Origin: an uncultured Rhodospirillaceae bacterium | Lineage (GTDB): Bacteria > Pseudomonadota > Alphaproteobacteria > Rhodospirillales > Magnetospirillaceae | Reading direction: 5' to 3' | NCBI GenBank assembly: GCA_903924765.1 | Contig: CAIYCT010000009.1 | Span: forward strand, 1 to 61,894 | DNA: 61,894 nucleotides | Part shown: positions 9,220 to 18,051 of the stretch, piece by piece | How positions within the stretch are numbered: the first letter of the stretch is position 1 | Layout: each line of letters begins with the position of its first letter | Position numbers and translations under genes: made by a program | Notes under the pieces: generated by a model | Seen by the model: only the letters and a program-made list of their open reading frames with translations | Database searches by the model: none | What the model was told of the DNA's origin: nothing

Positions 9220-11988
9220 GTGGAAGCCTATGCTCAATTCCAATCTGGCGAACGGATCACCCACCACGAGTATGGCCAGGGTGTCGTCCTCGACCAGGCC
9301 CATGATGGCTACCTGCGTGCCTTCTTTAGCGTCGGCGAGCGGCGGGTGCCAGTGGCTTCGGTCCGTCGTGAAATGTCCCGAACGGAACGCATTCTGCGGT
9401 CACTGGAAGGCGGGGCCGAACGGGCTCGCAAGGCATGGCTGGCGCTCGAAGCCCATTCGCTTCCGGTCATGGAAAGCGCGTCAGCCCTAACCTCGGCTAA
9501 GATTGATCTGTTGCCGCATCAGGTGGTGTTGACCCACCGAGTCGCCACCGCCTCGCCGCGTCGCTTCCTGATCGCCGATGAAGTCGGCCTCGGCAAGACC
9601 ATCGAAACCGCGCTCATCCTACGCGAACTGGCCAGCCGTGGCGAAATGAACCGGGCGCTGATGGTGGTGCCCGCAGGCCTGGTCAATAACTGGCACCGCG
9701 AGCTGAACGAGGTGTTCAACCTCGATTTCGAGGTGTTCGGCTCCGAGGGCGATATCACCGACCGCAAGACCAATGCTTTCGCCAAGCATGATCGATTGAT
9801 CGCCAGCATCGATACCTTGAAGCGACCGGCACGCATCAAGAGGTTGCAGGAAGCGCCGCGCTGGGATCTGGTGGTGTTCGACGAAGCCCATCACCTCACC
9901 GCCTATCGTACCGGCGGCAAAGTTCGGAAGACGGAGAACTACAAGCTGGCCGAGGCGCTTAAGGGGCATGCTCGCGACCTGATCCTGCTGTCGGCAACCC
10001 CCCATCAGGGGAACCACTTCCAATTCTGGATGCTGGTCCAACTGCTGAATCCCACCTTGTTCAAAAGCCCGGAGGAGATGGTCGAACACCGCCATCGTCT
10101 GAACACGGTCATGTTTCGTCGCACCAAGGCCGATGCTTGCCGACCTAATGGCGATCCGCTTTTCGCCCGCCGGTGGGTGCATGCCGAGTCATTCCTCATG
10201 GGCGAAGAGGAAAGGCGCTTCTATGAGAAGCTGCGGGAGTATCTGGAGGATGGCTTTAACCTTGCCCAGCGGCAAGGAAATCAGGGACGCGCCCTGGGCT
10301 TCCTCATGGCGATCTTTCAAAAGATTGCCGCCTCCAGCTTTGCCGCCGTGCGGCGAACCCTGAAGCGCCGTCTGCTGATGCTGACCTTGCATGAAGCTCT
10401 GCTGCGGGACAAGGAACTCGACATCGAGGGGCGGGAACGCCTGACCGATGAGGCTCGGGACCTGATTCACGAGGAATTCGCGATCGACCGCAACAGCGTC
10501 GGCCGAAGCGAGGTGGACCGGATCATGGCCGATTTGAAATACCGTCTGGTCAAGAAGCTGGACGAGGAGGCCCTGGAAATGGCCTCCGACCCCTACGGCA
10601 GCGAGTTTTCCTCAGCCCATGCCGAGGAAGCCGCCTCTGCCATGGTTGATCTGCACCTGCCTGAGGAGCGGATGCGCATTCGCGATTTGCTCGGGGTGTT
10701 TCCGGCTCAACGTGAGACCAAGGCCCAAAAGTTGCTGGACGGCCTGGGGACGCTGTGGCGGCAAAATCCGAACGAGAAGATCGTCATTTTCGCCACCTAT
10801 CTGGGGACGGTCGATCTGCTGGCGCGGGAAATCGAACAGACCTATCCAGGACAGGGCGTGGTCGTCCTGCGCGGTGGGGATCACGGCGCCAAGGTGGCGG
10901 CGGAACGTCGATTCCGCCAGAAGGATGGCCCGCGCGTGCTGGTCTGTACCGCCGCTGGTCGCGAGGGCATCAATCTCCAGTTCGCCCGCATCCTGTTCAA
11001 TTTCGATCTGCCCTGGAATCCCATGGATGTCGAACAGCGAATCGGCCGCATTCATCGCTACGGACAGAACCACACGGCCCAGGTCTACAACCTCATCCTC
11101 TCCGACACCATCGAAGGCCGCATCTTCCTGCTGCTGGATGAAAAGCTCACCGAGATCGCCCGCACTGTGGGCAAGGTCGATGAGCAAGGCAATGTGGCGG
11201 AGGATTTGCGGTCCCAGATTCTTGGACAGCTCTCCGAGCGGCTGAACTACGACCGCCTTTATCAAGAGGCCTTATCGGATCCCGAGCTCAAGCGAACGAA
11301 GGTCGAGCTTGAGGCCGCCCTGTCGAACTCCAAGGAGGCCAGGCAGGTCGTCTTTGATCTTTTCCAGGATCTGGAAGGCTTCAGCCTCGACGACTACAAG
11401 CCGTTTTCGGATGTGTCGTCGAGCATGGAACGCCTAATCGCCTTTCTTGGCGCGGCCGTTGCTGATCGCCAACAGCGCATCATCAAGGCCGATGGCCGAA
11501 TATACGATCTGGTAACTGCGGAGGGGACGCGACGCGCTCGATTCACCACCGACCGTGATGCCGCAACCAGCAGCGACAACCTCGACTTGTTGGGGCTCGA
11601 TCATACGCTGGTTCAGGAAGAGCTTGGGCGATGGCGCAGCGTGCCGCCCGAGGAATTGGGCATTGCCGTCGAGGGAGATGCTGGGGAGCCGGCTCTGTTG
11701 TCTTTCTGGCTGGTGGAAGCTTCTACCGGCAGCGGTGAGCGCAGGGTCATTATCCAGCCGATCGCGGTTAAGATGGACGGCACACGGGTGCCCACGGTCG
11801 AACGCCAAGGGCAGCGATACCTGCAAGCAGTTCCTGCGAAAGCGACCCTGTCAGCGGAACAGCGTCTTGAGCTATTTACCCGAGCGGTTGAGCCGACTCT
11901 TCAGCGTGAATTGAAGCACAAGGGGGCTGCAAATGGCGATGGCAGCTATTCTGCGGAATTGATCGGATGTATCGAAATCATCGGGTGA
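9220..11988 (+). CDS. SNF2-family (RapA/BrxHII-like) helicase of the defence operon
   Basis: A 922-residue superfamily 2 ATPase starting at GTG 9220, with a GAGG ribosome-binding site nine bases before. Motif I (DEVGLGKT) is at 120-127, DEAH at 221-224, SAT at 258-260. The second RecA lobe has AGREGINLQ and the motif VI QRIGRIHRYGQ near 605-616, typical of SNF2/RapA translocases. The first about 45 residues resemble the small beta-barrel HxxYGxGVV module that precedes or follows several nucleic-acid motors. BREX type 3 and DISARM both use an SNF2-like helicase beside a methyltransferase, so it probably translocates on phage DNA. It is the last gene of the operon. The C-terminal 300 residues match no motif I can name. 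Confidence 0.88.
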   Translation: MEAYAQFQSGERITHHEYGQGVVLDQAHDGYLRAFFSVGERRVPVASVRREMSRTERILRSLEGGAERARKAWLALEAHSLPVMESASALTSAKIDLLPHQVVLTHRVATASPRRFLIADEVGLGKTIETALILRELASRGEMNRALMVVPAGLVNNWHRELNEVFNLDFEVFGSEGDITDRKTNAFAKHDRLIASIDTLKRPARIKRLQEAPRWDLVVFDEAHHLTAYRTGGKVRKTENYKLAEALKGHARDLILLSATPHQGNHFQFWMLVQLLNPTLFKSPEEMVEHRHRLNTVMFRRTKADACRPNGDPLFARRWVHAESFLMGEEERRFYEKLREYLEDGFNLAQRQGNQGRALGFLMAIFQKIAASSFAAVRRTLKRRLLMLTLHEALLRDKELDIEGRERLTDEARDLIHEEFAIDRNSVGRSEVDRIMADLKYRLVKKLDEEALEMASDPYGSEFSSAHAEEAASAMVDLHLPEERMRIRDLLGVFPAQRETKAQKLLDGLGTLWRQNPNEKIVIFATYLGTVDLLAREIEQTYPGQGVVVLRGGDHGAKVAAERRFRQKDGPRVLVCTAAGREGINLQFARILFNFDLPWNPMDVEQRIGRIHRYGQNHTAQVYNLILSDTIEGRIFLLLDEKLTEIARTVGKVDEQGNVAEDLRSQILGQLSERLNYDRLYQEALSDPELKRTKVELEAALSNSKEARQVVFDLFQDLEGFSLDDYKPFSDVSSSMERLIAFLGAAVADRQQRIIKADGRIYDLVTAEGTRRARFTTDRDAATSSDNLDLLGLDHTLVQEELGRWRSVPPEELGIAVEGDAGEPALLSFWLVEASTGSGERRVIIQPIAVKMDGTRVPTVERQGQRYLQAVPAKATLSAEQRLELFTRAVEPTLQRELKHKGAANGDGSYSAELIGCIEIIG

Positions 11989-12282
11989 GAGGTGTATAGA
12001 CCGATCAAATCGACCCCAGCCTCCTTCGCCCCAACAACGCAAAATAAGAAATTGCCAACCGAAAACCCCAGCCATCTAATTGATTTTGCATAAGTTTTTA
12101 ACCCGTACCGCTTGGCGGCAGTCAACAGCTTGCAGAGAATACGGGCCGAAGAGAAGAGAAAACCGGCCGAAATTTGGTCGCCACAAGACTAAGCGGTCAA
12201 CAGCTACACGCCGCAAACGGCGCAGAGCCTTGGGCTTTCGTCCAAGGCTCTGTGCGTCAGAGAATCTATTCTTTGAAAGTAA
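11989..12282. other. Intergenic island edge with an 11-bp perfect hairpin
   Basis: No gene is supported here. The left half is more AT-rich than the operon. A perfect inverted repeat, CAGAGCCTTGG at 12223-12233 and its complement at 12242-12252, forms an 11-bp stem with an eight-base loop. A smaller hairpin (CGCCG/CGGCG, around 12210) sits beside it. No T-run follows on either strand, so it is not a standard intrinsic terminator. The ten-base word GTCAACAGCT occurs twice, near 12119 and 12196. Confidence 0.5.
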
Positions 12283-12374
12283 TGGCGGAGGGGGAGGGAT
12301 TCGAACCCTCGGTAAGATTTACATCCTACGACGGTTTAGCAAACCGTTGGATTAAGCCACTCTCCCACCCCTCC
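12283..12374 (-). tRNA. tRNA-Ser (anticodon GCU)
   Basis: On the minus strand the sequence runs GGAGGGG (acceptor), a D-arm, an anticodon arm ACGGT-TTGCTAA-ACCGT with anticodon GCT, a long variable arm, a T-arm with GGTTCGAATCC, then CCCCTCC, discriminator G and an encoded CCA. The long variable arm and 92-base length fit class II tRNA-Ser reading AGC and AGU codons. Its 3' end faces the defence island. Confidence 0.96.
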
Positions 12375-12438
12375 TGCGGATGGTTCGGGCGAATTCGCCC
12401 TGGCCGGACAGAGTTTCTAGCGGACATAAGCTGGAACG

Positions 12439-13035
12439 TCAATGACTGGACGGTTTTTTGTTTGTGGTTGGACGAACTCTTTGATCGGCCAACGGCAGAT
12501 CGTCCTGGGGCGCGGTGATGCCGTCATACGCCTTCAGCATGGTCCGAGTGAAGCGCGTGTCGGGGTAATAGGTTAGGGTCACGCCATTGGCGGTGGCCTG
12601 AACCTTGATCTCTCCGGCCAAGGTCACATGTCCAGACGTGACCATGCTTGCCGCACTGTCTTGCATCAGAACGTCGCTCAATTTGGCGTGTCGCCCCTCT
12701 CCCTGCCGCGCATTGCGCAATGACCACTCTCCCGGCAGCGCCCGTTGGACGACGAGGCGATGGTCGCCTGACTGAAGGTCTTCGGGAAAAGGAACATCCA
12801 CCATGTCCACGTCCCGGTCGGTTTCCACCAACCAAACGATCCCGCCAGGAAATTCCCCATGAGGCGTCACAACGCCTTCGACCGTCAAGCCGTAGACCAG
12901 CAGTCCCTGGGCATCCGTCTCTGCAAAGGTCACTGTATCTGGAGTCTGCCGATCCTTTGGGTCGCCGAAAAACCAATCGACCACCGAACATCCCGATAAC
13001 AAACCCACCGCCAGAGCAACGATACACCCCCGCAC
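12439..13035 (-). CDS. Putative lipoprotein, unknown function
   Basis: The 198-residue product begins with a short signal peptide and lipobox (LLSGC, lipidated Cys near residue 16), so it should be an envelope lipoprotein. The start is GTG at 13035 with GGGAAAG just upstream. The mature part has mixed strands and no motif I recognise; it ends in a basic, Thr/Ser/Lys-rich tail. It is divergent from another small lipoprotein gene about 120 bases away, which is suggestive of shared promoter space but not of shared function. No similarity to a named family is claimed. Confidence 0.75.
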   Translation of the reverse strand: MRGCIVALAVGLLSGCSVVDWFFGDPKDRQTPDTVTFAETDAQGLLVYGLTVEGVVTPHGEFPGGIVWLVETDRDVDMVDVPFPEDLQSGDHRLVVQRALPGEWSLRNARQGEGRHAKLSDVLMQDSAASMVTSGHVTLAGEIKVQATANGVTLTYYPDTRFTRTMLKAYDGITAPQDDLPLADQRVRPTTNKKPSSH

Positions 13036-13154
13036 CGCTTTCCCGTCCAGAATTGCGCCCCCTAATTATGTCACTCCGTCCACAAGTCAGAGAGAGTAGC
13101 CAAAAGACCGAACCGACGCTACCATAGAGAAGAAATAATTTAGGAGACCCGACC

Positions 13155-13484
13155 ATGGCGCGGCCACGCACCGTCCTTGCCTTGCTTGCCCTTACAGCAC
13201 CGATTTTCGCTTGCAGCACATTCGACACCAGCTATGACGACGGCCCAACGGTAATGGGCGGCACCCAGACAGGCGTCACAGTCCGCTTCAATCCGGCTGC
13301 GGTTACGTCCGAGAAGGTTGACAAGGTCGCGACCAATTTCTGTACCGCCTACGACAAACAGCCTCTGCGCAGGGGGAGATCGGAGCTAACGCCGGACGTA
13401 GTCTATCAAGCCTACGATTGCGTCGCTCCGATGCCCAAAAGCGACAAGGCTACTTTTGGAAGCGCTTCGCCAGAAGCTCATTGA
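13155..13484 (+). CDS. Small putative lipoprotein, unknown function
   Basis: A 109-residue protein with a clear ribosome-binding site (AGGAGA, 13142-13147) and a signal peptide ending near the FACS sequence around residue 20, a possible lipobox. The mature part has two further Cys residues (FCTAY and YDCVAP) that could form a disulfide in the periplasm. Its last 35 bases overlap the 3' end of gatB on the opposite strand. I do not recognise the family. Confidence 0.65.
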   Translation: MARPRTVLALLALTAPIFACSTFDTSYDDGPTVMGGTQTGVTVRFNPAAVTSEKVDKVATNFCTAYDKQPLRRGRSELTPDVVYQAYDCVAPMPKSDKATFGSASPEAH

Positions 13485-14907
13485 GCATGGCCGGGTTGGC
13501 CTTGCCTTGCGTGCTTTTCATCACCTGACCGACGAACCAGCCCATCAGCTTGTCCTTGCCCGCCATGACTTCGGCAACCTTGTCGGGGTTGGCGGCCAGG
13601 ACTTGGTCGATGGCGGCTTCGATGGCGCCGGTGTCGGTCACTTGACGCAGGCCCTTTTCTTCCACCAGAATCGACGCGGATTTGTCGGTTCCCACCATCA
13701 GGGCGAACACATCCTTGGCCAAGCGGCCCGATAGGGTGCCGTCCGAGATCAGGTCGATCAACTCGCCCAAATTCTTGGCCGAAACTGGCGGGTCTTCGAT
13801 GGTCTTGCCTGAAGCGTTGAGCGCCGCGAAGAAATCGCCGCTAACCCAGTTGGAGGCCAGTTTGTGGTCGCGACCCTTCGCGACGGTTTCAAAGAACTCG
13901 GCGCTGGCTTTTTCCGCCACCAGCACGCCCGCGTCATAGGGGCTAAGACCGTACTCGACGGTGAAACGCTGCTTTTTGTCGTCGGGCAGCTCGGGCAAAC
14001 CCGCTTTGATGGTTTCAACCATCTTGGGGTCCAACACCAGCGGCAGCAAATCGGGGTCGGGAAAATAGCGGTAATCGTGAGCCATTTCCTTGGATCGCAT
14101 AGAGCGGGTCTCGACCTTGACCGAATCGAACAGCCGGGTCTCCTGGCGAATCGTTCCACCCGATTCATAAATTTCGATATGACGGCGAGCTTCGAACTCG
14201 ATGGCCATCTGCACGAATTTAATCGAGTTGACGTTCTTGATCTCGCAGCGGGTGCGCAGCTCGGTCGAGCCCTTAGGCCGCACCGACACGTTGGCGTCGC
14301 AGCGCAAAGAGCCTTCCTGCATGTTGCCGTCGCAGGTGCCCAGATAGCGCAGGATCGAGCGCAGCTTGGCGATGTACAATCCCGCTTCTTCCGGCGACCG
14401 CAGATCGGGCTTGGAGACGATTTCCATCAGCGCCACGCCTGACCGGTTCAAATCGATATAGGATTTGGTCGGGTGCTGATCGTGCAGCGACTTGCCCGCG
14501 TCTTGTTCCAGATGCAACCGTTCGATGCCGATATGCTTGGTCTGGCCGTCAGGCATATCGATAGTCAAGACGCCCTCGCCGACGATGGGCAGCTCGTACT
14601 GGCTGATCTGGTAGCCCTGCGGCAAATCCGCATAGAAATAATTCTTGCGGGCGAACACGCTGGTCAGATTGATCTGTGCGTTAAGTCCCAGACCGGTGCG
14701 CACCGCCTGCTCGACGCAATAGCCGTTGAGCACCGGCAGCATGCCGGGAAAACCCGCATCGACGAAACTGACCTGATCGTTGGGCTCGCCGCCGAACAAG
14801 GTGGGCGCGCCGGAAAACAGCTTGGATTTGGACGTTACCTGGGCATGAACCTCCAGGCCGATCACCACTTCCCAATCACCGGTTTCCCCTTGCAGAAGAT
14901 ACCCCAT
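13450..14907 (-). CDS. gatB: Aspartyl/glutamyl-tRNA(Asn/Gln) amidotransferase subunit B
   Basis: GatB is the kinase-like, tRNA-binding subunit of the GatCAB complex, which turns mischarged Glu-tRNA(Gln) or Asp-tRNA(Asn) into the correct amidated forms. The start is ATG 14907 ([20 protein letters not shown]), preceded by AAAGGAG; an open frame further upstream lies inside gatA and is not used. The product is 485 residues with the usual GatB opening (IGLEVHAQV) and a C-terminal YqeY-like domain (from about 340). It is the last gene of a gatC-gatA-gatB operon, two bases after gatA. Its 3' end converges on the small lipoprotein gene. Confidence 0.97.
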   Translation of the reverse strand: MGYLLQGETGDWEVVIGLEVHAQVTSKSKLFSGAPTLFGGEPNDQVSFVDAGFPGMLPVLNGYCVEQAVRTGLGLNAQINLTSVFARKNYFYADLPQGYQISQYELPIVGEGVLTIDMPDGQTKHIGIERLHLEQDAGKSLHDQHPTKSYIDLNRSGVALMEIVSKPDLRSPEEAGLYIAKLRSILRYLGTCDGNMQEGSLRCDANVSVRPKGSTELRTRCEIKNVNSIKFVQMAIEFEARRHIEIYESGGTIRQETRLFDSVKVETRSMRSKEMAHDYRYFPDPDLLPLVLDPKMVETIKAGLPELPDDKKQRFTVEYGLSPYDAGVLVAEKASAEFFETVAKGRDHKLASNWVSGDFFAALNASGKTIEDPPVSAKNLGELIDLISDGTLSGRLAKDVFALMVGTDKSASILVEEKGLRQVTDTGAIEAAIDQVLAANPDKVAEVMAGKDKLMGWFVGQVMKSTQGKANPAMLNELLAKRFQK

Positions 14908-14909
14908 CT

Positions 14910-16382
14910 TTAAACTCCTTTCGGCCGGATCGAAAACCCGGACGCTTTTTCCATCACGTCGGCTACCTTCAAGACCGTTTCCTCGTCGAAGGGGCGGCCG
15001 ATCAATTGCAGACCCAGCGGCAGCCCCTCGCCATCCAATCCGGCGGGCAGACTGAGGCCTGGCAGGCCAGCCATGCTGGTGGGAATGGTGAAGATGTCGT
15101 TCAGCCACATGGTTACCGGATCGTCGGTCTTCTCGCCCAGCGCGAAGGCGGCGGTGGGGGCGGTGGGAGTCAGGATCACATCCACGGTTTTGAAGGCGTT
15201 GGCGAAATCCTCGGCGATCAGGCGGCGGACCTTTTGCGCCTTGATGTAATAGGCGTCGTAATAGCCGTGCGACAACACATAGGTGCCGATCAAAATGCGG
15301 CGCTTGACCTCGGCCCCAAATCCTTCGGCGCGGGTGTTGGCGTACATCTCGTCCAGGCTTTTGCCCTCGACCCGCAGACCGAAGCGGACGCCGTCATAGC
15401 GGGCCAAATTGGACGAACATTCCGCCGGAGCGATGATGTAATAGGTGGCCAAGGCGTATTTGGTGGCGGGCAGGCTGATCTCCACCGGGGTGGCGCCGGC
15501 ATCCTTCAACCAAGCAATGCCCTTGTCCCACACCGCTTGAATTTCCGCCGACAGGCCATCGGGTCGGTATTCCTTGGGAATGCCAACCTTAAGGCCGCGA
15601 ATGTCACCGGTCAGCGCTTTCTCGAAATCGGGCACCGCAATCGGCTGAGAGGTGGAATCCTTGGGATCGTGCCCGACCATGGAGCCCAGCATGATGGCGC
15701 AATCGCGGACCGTGCGGGCCATGGGACCGGCTTGATCCAGCGAGCTGGCGAAGGCGACGATGCCCCAGCGCGAGCAGCGGCCATAAGTCGGCTTGATGCC
15801 GACGATGCCGCAGAAGCTGGCGGGCTGGCGGATCGAACCGCCGGTATCGGTGCCGGTTGCGCCCATGACCAGACCGGCGGCGACCGCTGCGGCCGAGCCG
15901 CCCGACGAGCCGCCCGGCACCAACTGCGCCGTCGGATCGGATTTGCGTTTCCACGGATTGATCACCGGACCGAAATGGCTGGTGATGTTGGCCGAGCCCA
16001 TGGCGAACTCGTCCAGGTTCAACTTGCCCAAGGACACCGCGCCCGCCTGAGCCAGATTGGCGGTGACGGTGGATTCATAGGGTGGAATAAACCCGTCCAG
16101 AATGTGGCTGGCGGCGGTGGTGCGCACGCCCTTGGTGCAGAACAGATCCTTGATGCCCAGCGGAATGCCTTCCAGCGCGCCCACCTGACCGGCCTTGCGG
16201 CGTTGATCGGACTCCTTGGCTTTTTCCAAAGCCAGATCGGGGGTCTCGGTGATAAAGGCGTTCAAGCCCCGTCCCGCCTCCACGGCCTTGATGTGAGCCT
16301 GGGTCAGGTCCTGGGCGGTGAACTCGCCCTTAGCCAAGGCAACGCGCGCCTCAGCGATTGTCAAAGAAGTCAGTTGGGTCAT
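14910..16382 (-). CDS. gatA: Glutamyl-tRNA(Gln) amidotransferase subunit A
   Basis: GatA is the amidase of the GatCAB complex: it releases ammonia from glutamine (or asparagine) for use by GatB. The 490-residue length is normal. The amidase signature is intact: GIKDLF with the catalytic Lys near residue 77, the Gly/Ser-rich [12 protein letters not shown] stretch, and [10 protein letters not shown] with the nucleophilic Ser of the Ser-cisSer-Lys triad. The start overlaps the gatC stop by four bases (ATGA), so the subunits are made together. Confidence 0.98.
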   Translation of the reverse strand: MTQLTSLTIAEARVALAKGEFTAQDLTQAHIKAVEAGRGLNAFITETPDLALEKAKESDQRRKAGQVGALEGIPLGIKDLFCTKGVRTTAASHILDGFIPPYESTVTANLAQAGAVSLGKLNLDEFAMGSANITSHFGPVINPWKRKSDPTAQLVPGGSSGGSAAAVAAGLVMGATGTDTGGSIRQPASFCGIVGIKPTYGRCSRWGIVAFASSLDQAGPMARTVRDCAIMLGSMVGHDPKDSTSQPIAVPDFEKALTGDIRGLKVGIPKEYRPDGLSAEIQAVWDKGIAWLKDAGATPVEISLPATKYALATYYIIAPAECSSNLARYDGVRFGLRVEGKSLDEMYANTRAEGFGAEVKRRILIGTYVLSHGYYDAYYIKAQKVRRLIAEDFANAFKTVDVILTPTAPTAAFALGEKTDDPVTMWLNDIFTIPTSMAGLPGLSLPAGLDGEGLPLGLQLIGRPFDEETVLKVADVMEKASGFSIRPKGV

Positions 16383-16666
16383 TCCACCACCTTCGGAACG
16401 CTAAAAAATCCTTCGGCCTTGTCGGGCGCGTTGGCCAGAACAGCGTCAGCTTGGCCGCCATCGGTGACCGAGTCGGCGCGCAGGGGCAGCCCCACCGCCG
16501 CCACCGAACTCATGGGCGCCACGCCGTCGGTATCGACTTCGCTCAGTTGTTCGATAAAGGTCAGAATATTGGAAAGTTCCCCAGCGAGGTGATCAAGGTC
16601 CTCCTCGGGAACGCGGATGCGGGCCAAATCGGCAATGGTGCGAACGGCGCTTTTGTCCAACGACAT
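16379..16666 (-). CDS. gatC: Glutamyl-tRNA(Gln) amidotransferase subunit C
   Basis: The 95-residue GatC wraps around the GatA-GatB interface and stabilises the amidotransferase. The sequence is typical: [15 protein letters not shown] helix, [16 protein letters not shown], and a C-terminal segment with FFSVPKVVE. It is the first gene of the gatCAB operon and shares an ATGA junction with gatA. The ruvX gene starts divergently about 120 bases away. Confidence 0.95.
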   Translation of the reverse strand: MSLDKSAVRTIADLARIRVPEEDLDHLAGELSNILTFIEQLSEVDTDGVAPMSSVAAVGLPLRADSVTDGGQADAVLANAPDKAEGFFSVPKVVE

Positions 16667-16786
16667 GGGTTCTTCAGCTCCAAAAAACGGGGTGGGGAAA
16701 GGTACTCTGTTGAGCAGCCAAGGTCAAAGATTTGCTTTTGAGTGGGAGGACTTGCTTTTTGTTCCGTTCGCGGGGAAGCTTGGGTC

Positions 16787-17257
16787 ATGTCCGTCCTCAG
16801 CCCCAACGACTTCGCCCAGACGCTGCCCCGCCAATCTCGCGTCATGGGATTGGATCTGGGCAGCAAGACCATCGGCATGGCCCTGTCCGATCTGCTGCGG
16901 GTGGTGGCAACGCCGTTCGACACCATCCGACGGTCCAAATTCACCATCGATTCGCAAACCCTGCTGACCCATCTGGACACACATCAAGTGGGCGGATTGG
17001 TGGTCGGATGGCCGGTAGAGATGAGTGGCCAGATTGGCCCGCGCTGCCAATCAACCATGGCCTTCATCGCCAACATCCAGAAGATTCGCGATCTGCCCAT
17101 TATGCTGTGGGACGAACGGCTATCCACCAGCGCGGTGACGCGCACCCTGCTGGAGGCCGACACGTCACGGGCCAAACGGGCGCAGGTGGTCGATAAAATG
17201 GCCGCAGCCTATATTCTGCAAGGCGCTCTAGATGCTCTGCGCGCTTTTGGGCAATAG
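16787..17257 (+). CDS. ruvX: Putative Holliday junction resolvase / pre-16S rRNA nuclease RuvX (YqgF)
   Basis: A 156-residue YqgF-fold nuclease. GLDLGSKTIGMALSD near the N-terminus carries the first catalytic Asp, and WDERLST and VDKMAAAYILQ carry the other conserved acidic positions. Family members process the 5' end of 16S rRNA and were first proposed as Holliday junction resolvases. I chose ATG 16787, preceded by GGGGAAG; upstream in-frame codons add residues not seen in the family. It is divergent from gatC and its last 30 bases overlap the PilZ gene on the other strand. Confidence 0.92.
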   Translation: MSVLSPNDFAQTLPRQSRVMGLDLGSKTIGMALSDLLRVVATPFDTIRRSKFTIDSQTLLTHLDTHQVGGLVVGWPVEMSGQIGPRCQSTMAFIANIQKIRDLPIMLWDERLSTSAVTRTLLEADTSRAKRAQVVDKMAAAYILQGALDALRAFGQ

Positions 17258-17635
17258 ACGAACGCGGAAAGCGCCAGTCATCAGATCGGCAATGACGTCC
17301 AACAAAATATGGTCGAAAAAATGACAGCCGAACATGCCGCCGGAGAACCAGATGAACGCGCCCGGAATGCTGGCCGGCCCCTTGGTGATGACAAATTCGA
17401 TGGGCAGTTGTTCGGCCAAGGACAAGCCGTCCTCGACCAGGGGAAACTTGATCTTGCAGCCGCCGCTGGAAATATCCAGCATCTGAACCTTGTGGTCGCC
17501 GCCGGGCAAAAAAATCTCACCCATGCTGCTGCAGGAAACGCGGTTGTGAATGCGGCTTTGCGTCGGTGGGGCCGCAACGGGCGTTTCATCAGGCGTGGTT
17601 TCCCCAGACGGATTTTCCTCTGACGGATTTTCCAT
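17228..17635 (-). CDS. PilZ-domain protein
   Basis: The 135-residue protein has an acidic, Pro/Thr-rich N-terminal tail (about 28 residues) and then a PilZ-like beta-barrel: NRVSCSS, a short strand segment, and MLDISSGGCKIKF, which resembles the c-di-GMP-binding D/NxSxxG motif. The upstream RxxxR motif is weak here (only RIHNR just before the barrel), so nucleotide binding is likely but not certain. It could link c-di-GMP levels to motility or envelope traits; a diguanylate cyclase lies about 6 kb away. It converges on ruvX with a 30-base overlap. Confidence 0.75.
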   Translation of the reverse strand: MENPSEENPSGETTPDETPVAAPPTQSRIHNRVSCSSMGEIFLPGGDHKVQMLDISSGGCKIKFPLVEDGLSLAEQLPIEFVITKGPASIPGAFIWFSGGMFGCHFFDHILLDVIADLMTGAFRVRLLPKSAQSI

Positions 17636-17818
17636 ATTGATTTCCGATAATTACGACAGATCGACCTTTGCGGGACAATGACATCAATGCCCCTGCCAGG
17701 GCAAATTAATTTAAATTTTAGATGCGCCCCAGTGATGGATAGAGCAAGTTACCGATGGCTTAGTCTCAGAATAGTGACAGGCGTTACCCTGTTCAGACTG
17801 TATTTAGGGGGACATCCA

Positions 17819-17965
17819 ATGCTACACGACCCCATCAAACACGAGCCGATGCACCGCTCACCGAGCTCACATTCCAAAGCCAAGGCCATCCCCGTCGGCG
17901 GCGTAATCCTGGGCGTCGCCGTTCTTTATGTCGCCTTGTGCCTGAAGGTGTTCAGCGGGTTCTAA
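17819..17965 (+). CDS. Small single-span membrane protein
   Basis: This 48-residue reading frame starts at ATG 17819 with a GGGGGA ribosome-binding site just upstream. It has a His/Lys/Ser-rich N-terminal half and a single hydrophobic segment (VGGVILGVAVLYVALCLKVF). Upstream bases are AT-rich. Nothing identifies a function; the call as a real gene rests on the ribosome-binding site and the well-formed membrane helix. Confidence 0.5.
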   Translation: MLHDPIKHEPMHRSPSSHSKAKAIPVGGVILGVAVLYVALCLKVFSGF

Positions 17966-18051
17966 TTGATCCGCGTTCTGGGGAAACATCAGGCTTTCGT
18001 TTTGATGCGATTTGTCGCCAGTTCAGTTAAACGCCTGAACCCAAAGCTGTC

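Larger units (their letters stand above)
1..12282. mobile_element. Genomic island carrying a serine recombinase and a BREX-like defence operon
   Basis: The segment holds a serine recombinase, its small partner, an excisionase-like HTH gene and a five-gene phage-defence operon, all on the plus strand. Immediately to its right is the 3' end of a tRNA-Ser gene, after which housekeeping genes begin. The left end lies outside the window, so the full element and its left attachment site cannot be seen. The right limit is placed at the tRNA by inference; I did not find a convincing direct repeat of the tRNA 3' end inside the window. The recombinase is of a type that often does not target tRNA genes, so the tRNA could mark an older insertion or be coincidental. 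Confidence 0.65.

Noticed and set aside
1758-11988. DISARM as the name of the defence operon
   Set aside because: DISARM needs DrmA, DrmB (DUF1998) and DrmC (PLD); none is present. The SNF2 helicase and methyltransferase alone are not enough, and PglZ points to a BREX-like system.
12080-12518. Two overlapping plus-strand frames across the tRNA-Ser gene
   Set aside because: They run through the tRNA in antisense and encode no motif; the tRNA explains the constraint.
15006-16592. 528-codon open frame antisense to gatA
   Set aside because: The gatA product is unmistakable and complete; the antisense translation is Gly/Arg-rich without domains.
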